Source: Micromonospora ferruginea
Lineage (GTDB): Bacteria > Actinomycetota > Actinomycetes > Mycobacteriales > Micromonosporaceae
Direction: 5' to 3'
Length of the DNA stretch: 64,000 nucleotides
Assembly (NCBI RefSeq): GCF_013694245.2
Contig: NZ_CP059322.2
Coordinates: 2,414,001 to 2,478,000 of the forward strand
Both the position numbers and the translations under genes were made by a program. The notes under the pieces are model-generated. The model searched no databases and was not told the DNA's origin. It worked only from the letters and a program-made list of their open reading frames with translations. Positions 21,601 through 64,000 of this stretch are shown here, in pieces. Position 1 is the first letter of the stretch; each line of letters starts with the position of its first letter.

Positions 21601-24338
21601 TCGGCGAGCCGGCCGACCGGCTCCAGCCAGTACCGCTCGTGCTGGAACGCGTACGTGGGCAGCGCGACCGGGTGGGCGCCGGCGTCGGCGAGCAGGGCGT
21701 CCCAGTCGACGGTCAGGCCGGCGGTGTGCAGCCGGGCCAGCGCCTCCAGCACGGCGCGGGGTTCGACGCGGTCCTTGCGCACCAGCGGCACCAGCACGGC
21801 CGCCGGGTCGGCGAGGGCGCCCTCGGCCATCGCGGTGAGCACGCCGCTGGGCCCGAGTTCGACGTACGTGCCGACGCCGGCCTCGGCGAGCCGGTCTACC
21901 GCGTCGGCGAAGCGCACCGCCTCGCGGACGTGCCGGACCCAGTAGTCGGCGGTGGTGATCTCGGCCGGCTCGGCGATCCGGCCGGTCAGGTTCGACACGA
22001 TCGGCACGGTGGGCGGGGCGTAGTCGAGGCCGGCGGCGACCGAGGCGAACTCGGCGAGCATCGGTTCCATCAGCGCGCTGTGGAATGCGTGGCTGACCCG
22101 CAGCCGGTGGGTGGGCGTACCCCGGTCGGTCCAGTGCGCGGCGAGCGCGTCGATCGCCTCGGCGTCGCCGGAGACCACCACCGCGGCGGGCCCGTTGACG
22201 GCGGCGATGCCGGCCCGGCCGGGGACGCCGGCCAGCGACGCGGTCACGTCCGTCTCGGCGGCGGCCACGGCGAGCATGGCGCCACCGGCGGGCAGCGCCT
22301 GCATGAGCCGGCCGCGCGCGGCGACCAGCCGGGCGGCGTGCGCCAGCGACAGCACGCCGGCGACGTGCGCGGCGGCCAGCTCGCCGATGGAGTGGCCGAC
22401 GAGGTAGTCCGGGGTCAGCCCGAACGAGCGGGCCAGGCGGTGCAGGGCCACCTCGACGGCGAACAGCCCGGCCTGGGTGAACTGGGTCTGGTCCAGCAGG
22501 TCGCCGTCACCGAACAGCACCGGCTTCAGCGGCTGCGGCAGCAGCGGGTCGAGGTGCGCGCACACCTCGTCCAGCGCGGCGGCGAAGACCGGGTACGCGT
22601 CGTACAGGTCGCGGCCCATGCCGGCGCGTTGCGCGCCCTGCCCGGAGAAGAGGAACGCGACCCGGCCGCGCGGCGCGGCGGCACCGGTGACCACGGTCGG
22701 GGTGGGTTCACCGTCGGCGAGCGCGCGCAGCCCGGCGAGCAGCTCGTCGCGGTCGGCGGCGAGCACCACGGCCCGCGCGTCCAGGTTGGCGCGACGGCGG
22801 GCGGCGGCGGCCCAGTCGACCGGCCGGGCGTCGGCGGCCACGTGGTCGGCCCAGCGGCGGGCCTGCGCGGCGAGCGCCTCGGGGTCGCGGGCGGACAGCA
22901 GCACCGGCGCCAGCGGCGGCGGCGTGCCGGGTGCGTCCTCGGGCTCCTCGACGGCCGGCGGTTGCTCGACGATGACGTGCGCGTTGGTGCCGCTGATGCC
23001 GAACGACGACACCGCCGCCCGGCGGGGCCGGTCCGACTCCGGCCAGGGCCGCGCCTCGGTGAGCAGGGTGACCGCGCCGGCCGACCAGTCGATGTGCGGG
23101 GACGGCTCGTCGACGTGCAGCGTGCGGGGCAGCACGCCGTGCCGCATCGCCTGGACCATCTTGATGATGCCGGCCGCGCCGGCCGCCGCCTGGGTGTGCC
23201 CGAGGTTCGACTTCACCGAGCCGAGCCAGAGCGGGTCGCGCCCGTCGCGGTCCTGCCCGTACGTGGCGAGCAGCGCCTGCGCCTCGATCGGGTCGCCGAG
23301 CGTGGTGCCGGTGCCGTGCGCCTCGACCACGTCCACGTCGGCCGGGGACAGCCGCGCGTTCGCGAGGGCCTGCCGGATGACGCGTTCCTGGCTGGGGCCG
23401 TTCGGGGTGGTCAGGCCGCTGCTGGCGCCGTCCTGGTTGACCGCGCTGCCCCGGATGACGCCGTGGATGCGGCGGCCGTCGCGTTGCGCGTCGGAGAGGC
23501 GTTGCAGCAGCAGCATGCCGACGCCCTCGGCCCAGCCGGTGCCGTCGGCGGCGGCGGCGAACGACTTGCACCGCCCGTCGCCGGCCAGCCCGCGCTGGCG
23601 GGAGAACTCGGCGAAGACGCCGGGCGTGGAGAGCACGGTGACGCCGCCGGCGAGGGCCAGGTCGCAGTCGCGCTGGCGCAGCGCCTGCACGGCGAGGTGC
23701 ACGGCGACCAGCGACGAGGAGCACGCGGTGTCGATGGTGACGGCCGGGCCTTCCAACCCGAACGTGTACGCGACCCGCCCGGACACCACGCTGCCGGAGT
23801 TGCCGGTGCCGAGGTAGCCCTCCACGCCCTCCGGCAGGTCCAGCACCCGGGAGGCGTAGTCGTGGTACATCACGCCGGCGAACACGCCGGTCCGGCTGCC
23901 GCGCAGCCGGTGCGGGTCCAGTCCGGCGGACTCGAACGTCTCCCAGGTACTCTCCAGCAGCAGCCGCTGCTGCGGGTCCATGGCGAGCGCCTCGCGCGGC
24001 GAGATGCCGAAGAACGCCGGGTCGAACTCGGTGGCCTCGTAGAGGAAGCCACCCTTGTCGGTGTACGACGTGCCCGGGTTGTCCGGGTCGACGGAGAACA
24101 GCCGGTCCAGGTCCCAGCCCCGGTCGGTCGGGAAGTCCCCCACCCCGTCGCGGCCGTCGGCGACGAGTTGCCACAGCTCGTCCGGGCCGTGCACGCCGCC
24201 CGGGTAGCGGCACGCCATGCCCACGATCGCCATCGGCTCGCGGTCCTTGGCCTCCACCTCGCGGACGCGCCGCCGCGCCTCCCGCAGGTCGGTGGTGGCG
24301 CGGCGGAGGTAGTCGAGGAACTCTGCCTCAGTGGGCAT
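9624..24338 (-). CDS. PKS gene C: three-module type I polyketide synthase
   Basis: 4,904 residues from the ATG at 24336-24338, preceded by GGAG seven bases upstream. Order by residue: docking coiled coil 1-32 ([18 protein letters not shown]); KS Cys 206; AT Ser 650, HAFH 753; DH His 956; KR Tyr 1540; ACP Ser 1704; KS Cys 1937; AT Ser 2387, YASH 2490; KR Tyr 3076; ACP Ser 3245; KS Cys 3476; AT Ser 3930, HAFH 4033; KR Tyr 4613; ACP Ser 4783; C-terminal docking ending [12 protein letters not shown]. It adds a double bond and two hydroxyl-bearing units. The gene sits 38 bp after B and 34 bp before D, so the three are probably one transcript. Confidence 0.97.
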   Translation of the reverse strand: MPTEAEFLDYLRRATTDLREARRRVREVEAKDREPMAIVGMACRYPGGVHGPDELWQLVADGRDGVGDFPTDRGWDLDRLFSVDPDNPGTSYTDKGGFLYEATEFDPAFFGISPREALAMDPQQRLLLESTWETFESAGLDPHRLRGSRTGVFAGVMYHDYASRVLDLPEGVEGYLGTGNSGSVVSGRVAYTFGLEGPAVTIDTACSSSLVAVHLAVQALRQRDCDLALAGGVTVLSTPGVFAEFSRQRGLAGDGRCKSFAAAADGTGWAEGVGMLLLQRLSDAQRDGRRIHGVIRGSAVNQDGASSGLTTPNGPSQERVIRQALANARLSPADVDVVEAHGTGTTLGDPIEAQALLATYGQDRDGRDPLWLGSVKSNLGHTQAAAGAAGIIKMVQAMRHGVLPRTLHVDEPSPHIDWSAGAVTLLTEARPWPESDRPRRAAVSSFGISGTNAHVIVEQPPAVEEPEDAPGTPPPLAPVLLSARDPEALAAQARRWADHVAADARPVDWAAAARRRANLDARAVVLAADRDELLAGLRALADGEPTPTVVTGAAAPRGRVAFLFSGQGAQRAGMGRDLYDAYPVFAAALDEVCAHLDPLLPQPLKPVLFGDGDLLDQTQFTQAGLFAVEVALHRLARSFGLTPDYLVGHSIGELAAAHVAGVLSLAHAARLVAARGRLMQALPAGGAMLAVAAAETDVTASLAGVPGRAGIAAVNGPAAVVVSGDAEAIDALAAHWTDRGTPTHRLRVSHAFHSALMEPMLAEFASVAAGLDYAPPTVPIVSNLTGRIAEPAEITTADYWVRHVREAVRFADAVDRLAEAGVGTYVELGPSGVLTAMAEGALADPAAVLVPLVRKDRVEPRAVLEALARLHTAGLTVDWDALLADAGAHPVALPTYAFQHERYWLEPVGRLADVSGAGLGAAGHPLLGAAVSVAGEDMVLLTGRLSTGTHPWLADHTVGDVVVLPGAALVELVVRAGDEVGVSRLRELAIAAPLVLPASGGVRVQVRVGPADEAGARAVTVHAQAEDDPEAGWVRHAEGVLEPAVADEPGLPAWPPTTAVEVDLDDWYPTLAGHGLAYGPAFRGLRRAWTGDGEVYAEVALPEEVAGGGTGFAVHPALLDAALHPIGLLLAAEGGGPRVPFAFEGVQVHAVGATALRVRLSRDGGAVRLVAADDAGAPVVSVDTLVLREMTGLTAPGAAARSLFEVSWQPEPVPPVDDLAGWAVLGAPVGGLPSYPDVPAAADAGEDVPHTLVLPVAAPSGVDVPDAVRVTASDVLAVVQAWLAAESLAESRLVVVTRGAVAAVDGDRVVDLAGAAVWGLLRSAQSEHPERIVVADLDRDVDAGALSVLAGVLGDLPGTGGQVAVRGDVVLTPRLVRAAPATAGADAGGVVGAGTVLVTGGTGALGALVAERLVTGHGVRSLVLVSRQGPAAPGADALVERLSGLGASVSVAACDVTDRDQVVRLVAGVEGRLAGVVHTAGVLDDGVVSSISAERLANVLAPKVTAAWWLHEVTRDLDLDLFVVFSSVAGVLGSPGQAAYAAANGVLDALATQRRQDGLPAVSLAWGMWDTEGMAASQSDVDRARSTRAGLGALSPAVGLELFDTALTAGRAVLVPAVIDVPAMRAQIVGGRVPSLLRALLGPVTTRRQAGRGNWADRLAGLDPQEARDQVDALVRGLVAQVLGHGGADSVPTDRAFRELGFDSLTAVDLRNRVNAATGLRLPSTLVFDYPTPQILAGQVYAELAGARADTTGAPEAAATTGLDEPVAIVGMACRYPGGVENPEQLWELLAAGGDGIAEFPADRGWDLESLFDPDPDRSGTSYTRHGGFLYGAPEFDPGFFGISPREALAMDPQQRLLLETSWEAFESAGLDPAGLRGSRTGVFAGVMYHDYASRLMELPAEVEGYIGTGTSASVLSGRVAYSFGLEGPAVTVDTACSSSLVALHLAVQALRSGECDLALAGGVTVMATPGTFIEFSRQRGLSPDGRCKSFAASADGTGWGEGTGVLLVQRLADAQREGRRVLAVVRGSAVNQDGASNGLTAPNGPSQQRVIRQALANARLTTSDVDAVEAHGTGTTLGDPIEAQALLATYGQDRDTPLLLGSVKSNIGHTQAAAGVAGIIKMVLAMRHGIVPPTLHVDEPSPHVDWTAGAITLATAPTPWPDRDRPRRAGVSSFGISGTNAHVILEHAPAPAAPAEFRPGAAVDAGVIPFALSAADRAALPDQAVRLRAHLEAYPEFAPVEVAHALTSSRASFPHRAVVLGRDADELTRGLTALADGETVPTVVTGTALRNPAPVFVFSGHGGHWPGMAVDLLDTSPVFAASVAECEAVLAPWVDWSLTDVLRGADGAPPLVASGVVQPTLWAVMVSLARLWRSLGVRPGAVVGHSQGEIAAACVAGALSLEDAARIVALRSQVLADIAGRGAMASIGLPAERVERMLDRWSGRLCLAVVNGPGSVVVAGDPDALAELVAACAADDVRVRPLDVDYASHSPHVEPVADRLLASLAGITARPAEVPFYSALTGRPTDTTTLDADYWYRNLRQTVNFEQAVRTLLADGHQVFLEIGPHPVLSFGMQETIDDAEHDAAVVNTLRRDAGGWPRMLTALAELHTHGVGVDWAAVCGVRVAASVPLPTYAFHRQRYWPESPVRTGPVAAVEDQADRQFWDAVERADADALAATLAVDGSDARALGEALPLLTEWRQRRRDESTVDAWRYRVRWTPLTAATAARLTGTWLLVAPAAYAGDPLVGQVVAALGEAGAGVVPVTVDDPDRAMLADRLAGLDTGAFTGVLSLLALDETGHPDRPVVPAGLAGTLALTQALGDAGCAAPLWCATRGAVTTGRADPLDHPGQALVWGLGRVAALEHPDRWGGLVDLPAVLDRRARGRLAVVLAGVGDEDQLAVRPSGLFGRRLARAGGDTPTDATGWRPAGTVLVTGGLGSLGAHIARWLATEGADHLVLTGRQGPATPGAAELEAELTALGARVTVAACDVADLDSLRGLVERLAGQDVRIDAVFHAAGVAHAGPLDGTDLAALADGLHAKVAGAVNLDRTFGADVDAFVLFSSGAGVWGGGLQGGYAAGNAFLDALAEDRRRRGLRATAVAWGAWDGGGMMDTEGAADQMFRSGVRPMRPDLAVAVLARALAEDDTTLAVADIAWDRFHQTYALARPRPLIEDLPEVARLLAATRADDEPAEASPLRGRLAGLAEPDRRRALLELVRSNAAAVLGHASAEAVGADRPFRDIGFDSLSAVEMRNRIAEAVGLRLPATLVFDRPTPALLAGWLADRILGVTDAAPAPTRAVAALDEPIAVVAMSCRYPGGVDSPEEFWRLVAEGRDAIGPFPADRGWDLDAIYDPDPDTPGTSYAREGGFVTDVGGFDAGLFGISPREALVMDPQQRLLLETGWELFERAGLAPADMRESSTGVFVGTNGQDYATLLMAARADTEGYQATGNAAAVVSGRLSYTFGLQGPAVTVDTACSSSLVALHLAVQALRAGECDLAMAGGVTVMATPGPFLEFARQRGLAADGRCKSFAGAADGTGWGEGAGLVLLQRLSDARRDGRPVLAVVRGSAVNQDGASNGLTAPNGPAQQRVIRQALANAGLAPADVDAVDGHGTGTRLGDPIEAQALLATYGQDRPADRPLLLGSVKSNIGHTQAAAGVSGVIKMVLALQHGQLPPTLHVDEPTPHVDWSDGGVALLTEARPWPETDRPRRAAVSAFGVSGTNAHVVLEAAPPADDAPTEPEHTAPAPALPLLPWPLSAADDQGLRAQAARLAATDLDDEAAAVARTLATARSHLRHRAVLLAADPDTRSAALRALAAGESHPALHRDVAAPGGTLAMIFSGQGAQHAGMGRELYQALPAFAETLDEVCQHLDAHLPRPLKSVLFAPEGSDEAALLDQTAFTQAGLFAVEVALHRQLADWGVRPDLVAGHSVGEITAAHVAGVLTLPDACTLVGQRGRLMQALPAGGGMLAVAAGETEVTDALAGHADRAAVAAVNGPTAVVVAGADDALSALAEHFTTLGVRTKRLTVSHAFHSPLMEPMLAEFATVAAGLDYAAPVVPLVSNLTGRVADADLIRTPDYWVRHVREAVRFGDTVTHLRDLGVGTLLEVGPDTVLTALAADALPDGGPLVTGVQRPGRDETATLLGALARLHCHGVAVDWAAVLPDADPVALPTYPFRHQRFWPVADGELVGVAAPADADPVDDAFWQVVTAGDGDALAARFGVDPDRPLRDQLPTLADWHQRRRADAVADGWRYRITWPRRQLTAGPADGDWLLVVPGDAAAGPAERIAELIGAHGGTVRTLTVDPAALTRADLAGHLPDGPGRIVSLLALDERPHPAHPGVPAGLTGNLALVQAVTDVAPTGPLWLLTRQAVGTGPGDPLTRPDQATTWGLGLVTALEHPAHAGGLLDLPADLDTAAGDHLLRALTNTDGEDQLAVRPDGIHLRRLTRAPRPARPDGPAWTAPDTVLITGGTGAIGRYAAAWFARHGARTLILVSRRGPDAPGVAETVAELADLGARARVVAADLADRTAVAALVDGLRADGETVRAVVHAAGVGRLNPLRAVTTDELADVVSGKTAGARHLDELLDPAALDLVVYFSSIAAAWGVGDHGAYAAANAFLDAWAQARPAGPARVVSVNWGPWAGGGMVDADHAAAMSRRGVTLLDREPAMAALRAAISGDDTALTVADVDWARFAPVFAAARPRPLIGDLPEVAAPPAGADPADTGGTETLAELRKRLADLTAAEQNRLLVDLIRTAAAEVIGHDSPYALEADRPFRDLGFDSLTAVELRGRLARLTGLAPASSVVFDYPTPQALAEHLRAQLVDESSERELPTVEELDRLEEALTLRERDDLGRVRITMRLHRLLERLGADEPAEPGAEVADRLRTASNQELFDLLDRDLGLS
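9627..14435 (-). other. Module C3: KS-AT(malonyl)-KR(A2-like)-ACP-docking
   Basis: KS about 13160-14435, Cys 13911-13913. Its first His motif is [12 protein letters not shown] (His 13506-13508) where sister modules have EAHGTGT. AT about 11815-12845 with GHSVGE (Ser 12549-12551) and HAFH (12240-12242): malonyl-CoA. KR (about 10230-11740) has GGTGAIG, SGK, Trp 10524-10526, His 10509-10511 three residues before Tyr 10500-10502, and no LDD. Trp plus His is the A2 signature of KRs that act on epimerised methyl substrates, yet the malonyl AT provides no methyl. ACP Ser 9990-9992. Docking domain at about 9627-9890. Expected outcome: L-hydroxyl. Confidence 0.9.
14436..19049 (-). other. Module C2: KS-AT(methylmalonyl, unusual GHGGHW)-KR(A1 type)-ACP
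   Basis: KS about 17780-19047, Cys 18528-18530. AT about 16430-17460 has GHSQGE (Ser 17178-17180) and YASH (16869-16871), indicating methylmalonyl-CoA. Its N-terminal motif reads [11 protein letters not shown] (about 17413-17445) instead of the usual GQGxQ, so both Gln are His. No DH. KR (about 14870-16370) has GGLGSLG, Lys in HAK, Trp 15135-15137 and Tyr 15111-15113 with Gln three residues before it: A1 type, apparently active. ACP Ser 14604-14606. Expected outcome: methyl branch plus L-hydroxyl. Confidence 0.9.
19050..24338 (-). other. Module C1: docking-KS-AT(malonyl)-DH(variant)-KR(B type)-ACP
   Basis: KS about 22970-24245, Cys 23721-23723. AT about 21640-22670 with GHSIGE (Ser 22389-22391) and HAFH (22080-22082): malonyl-CoA. 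The DH (about 20780-21600) has His 21471-21473, but its motif is [10 protein letters not shown]: the Gly expected four residues after His is Asp (21459-21461). The Asp motif DAALH near 20968-21000 is intact. KR with GGTGALG, LDD (about 19875-19910) and Tyr 19719-19721: B type. ACP Ser 19227-19229. Expected outcome is the second double bond of a diene, provided the DH variant is active. The KR structural region carries the 275-bp tract shared with A4. Confidence 0.9.
20539..20813. repeat. 275-bp exact repeat, copy in module C1
   Basis: Base-for-base identical to 45887-46161 in module A4, including all synonymous positions. It covers the end of the DH/KR linker and the start of the KR structural part. 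Mismatches resume immediately on both sides. Confidence 0.9.
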
Positions 24339-24376
24339 CGGGGCGCTCCGTATCGGGATCAGAGGTCCGGGGCATC
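24339..24376 (-). promoter_or_regulatory. B-C junction with the ribosome binding site of gene C
   Basis: 38 bp separate the stop of B from the start of C. GGAG (24346-24349) lies seven bases before the ATG. The spacing leaves little room for a promoter, so C should be co-transcribed with B. Confidence 0.7.
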
Positions 24377-34633
<10,257 letters not shown>

Positions 34634-34641
34634 CAGCGCCA

Positions 34642-34647
34642 CCTTTT
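34642..34647 (-). promoter_or_regulatory. Ribosome binding site of gene B
   Basis: AAAAGG on the minus strand, with eight bases between it and the ATG at 34633-34631. It decides the start of gene B in favour of MATEDT over the upstream in-frame start at 34672. Confidence 0.6.
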
Positions 34648-34735
34648 CGGGCCGGAACAACAGGCGACCCAATACCGTTCGGCGCGATCACGAATTGCGT
34701 TGACCGGCGCCCACCAGGTCTCACTTACGGTGAGG

Positions 34736-34765
34736 AAGGTAATTGCCGCCGGAGAGGCGTCACAA
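34736..34765 (-). promoter_or_regulatory. Weak promoter-like pair for the B-C-D transcript
   Basis: On the minus strand TTGTGA (34765-34760) and TACCTT (34741-34736) are separated by 18 bp. They match the actinomycete housekeeping pattern (TTGACR and TAxxxT) only partly. Transcription would start near 34728 and leave a leader of about 95 bases, in which CTCAC (34720-34724) and GTGAG (34730-34734) can form a small hairpin. Support is the position and the local rise in A+T; there is no direct evidence. Confidence 0.25.
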
Positions 34766-34779
34766 CCCCTAGGCCGCCC

Positions 34780-34795
34780 CTAGGGCCGCCCCTAG
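34780..34795. promoter_or_regulatory. Candidate PAS-LuxR (PimM-like) operator upstream of gene B
   Basis: CTAGGGCCGCCCCTAG is a 16-bp dyad with 6-bp arms. PimM-type PAS-LuxR activators of polyene macrolide clusters are known to bind CTVGGGAWWTCCCBAG. Both arms and the total length fit; the central four bases (CCGC rather than AWWT) do not. It lies 15 bp upstream of a possible -35 element. The surrounding CCCCTAGG(G)CCG repeats (period 11-12 bp, 34766-34795) could instead be a site for another regulator, such as a SARP. Prediction only. Confidence 0.3.
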
Positions 34796-34835
34796 CAGGG
34801 ACGCCGTCGCGAGGTGCGCAGGCTGGGCCGGTGAG

Positions 34836-34871
34836 CCGCCGCGACCGGTCCGGCCGGACCGGTCGCGGCGG
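34836..34871. repeat. Perfect 36-bp palindrome overlapping the stem-loop
   Basis: Two 18-base arms meet without a spacer at 34853/34854 around CGGCCG. The arm sequence GACCGGTCGCGG at 34857-34868 is shared with the neighbouring stem-loop, so the two structures exclude each other in RNA. A third copy of the core forms the palindrome CGCGACCGGTCGCG at 34887-34900. Confidence 0.7.
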
Positions 34872-34897
34872 TGTCCGCACCGCCCCCGCGACCGGTC
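34857..34897 (-). terminator. Large stem-loop downstream of gene A, possible terminator or attenuator
   Basis: The arms GACCGGTCGCGG (34857-34868) and CCGCGACCGGTC (34886-34897) are exact complements. An inner 5-bp stem CGGTG/CACCG (34869-34873, 34878-34882) closes on the loop TCCG. It begins 36 bases after the stop of gene A in the direction of transcription. No T-run follows, which is common among proposed actinomycete terminators, so the terminator role is inferred from position and stability only. Confidence 0.4.
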
Positions 34898-34932
34898 GCG
34901 CCGGAGCGGCCCACAATGGCGCGCGAATTCGT

Positions 34933-64000
<29,068 letters not shown>

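Larger units (their letters stand above)
34634..34932. other. Gap between genes A and B (299 bp), the only sizeable non-coding region
   Basis: No gene is visible here. The half next to B (about 34634-34765) is clearly richer in A and T than the surrounding coding DNA, as expected of a promoter and leader. The half next to A is G+C-rich and almost entirely made of dyads: a palindrome at 34836-34871, a stem-loop at 34857-34897, a 14-bp palindrome at 34887-34900 and three near-repeats of CCCCTAGG(G)CCG at 34766-34795. The other two gene junctions have nothing comparable, so B-C-D may be transcribed separately from A. Confidence 0.6.

Noticed and set aside
34634..34672. 13-residue upstream extension of gene B (start at 34672)
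   Set aside because: No ribosome binding site fits it and the extra residues do not resemble a docking domain; the ATG at 34633 has both.
34720..34734. Small CTCAC/GTGAG hairpin in the gene B leader as a riboswitch
   Set aside because: Five base pairs with no conserved riboswitch core; noted only as a minor leader feature.
34766..34795. CCCCTAGG(G)CCG repeats as a CRISPR or attachment site
   Set aside because: Only three short near-copies with 11-12 bp period and no spacers or integrase nearby; a regulatory site is more plausible.

Overview
The window is a stretch of very G+C-rich DNA (roughly three quarters G+C by eye) from an actinomycete, probably a streptomycete or a member of the Micromonosporaceae; the sequence does not decide which. 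Almost every base belongs to four consecutive minus-strand genes for type I modular polyketide synthases (PKS). They are called A, B, C and D here, in the order of transcription (right to left). A (34933 to beyond 64000) enters from the right edge, B is 24377-34633, C is 9624-24338, and D (9589 to beyond 1) leaves by the left edge. No tailoring, regulatory, transport, RNA or mobile-element gene is visible, so this is the interior of a larger biosynthetic cluster.

Thirteen modules can be read. A: A1 (truncated KS)-AT-KR-ACP; A2, A3 and A4, each KS-AT-DH-KR-ACP; A5 KS-AT-KR-ACP; A6 KS-AT-KR(dead)-ACP plus a C-terminal docking domain. B: docking-KS-AT-KR-ACP, then KS-AT-DH-KR-ACP-docking. C: docking-KS-AT-DH-KR-ACP, KS-AT-KR-ACP, KS-AT-KR-ACP-docking. 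D: docking-KS-AT-KR-ACP, then KS-AT-DH-(KR structural part)-ER, cut by the edge. AT signatures (YASH against HAFH) predict methylmalonyl-CoA for A1, B2, C2, D1 and D2 and malonyl-CoA for the others.

The class I docking segments at the A/B, B/C and C/D junctions and the gene order support chain transfer A to B to C to D. Under that reading the visible modules build a chain with a hydroxyl and a methyl branch, a conjugated triene, a ketone flanked by two beta-hydroxyls, a methyl-branched diene, three more hydroxyls and, if D2 carries a working KR outside the window, a saturated methyl-branched end. This suggests a long polyene-polyol macrolide or a related product. I cannot match it to a named compound.

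B, C and D are separated by only 38 and 34 bp, each with a ribosome binding site, and are probably co-transcribed. The A-B gap (299 bp) is the only sizeable non-coding region. It is A+T-richer near B and holds several dyads: one around the stop codon of A, a large stem-loop overlapping a perfect 36-bp palindrome, a 16-bp dyad whose arms fit the operator of PAS-LuxR regulators of polyene clusters, and a weak promoter-like pair. The coding DNA also shows exact tracts shared between distant modules (275, 173 and 118 bp) and short in-frame tandem repeats in linkers, both signs of ongoing recombination among modules.
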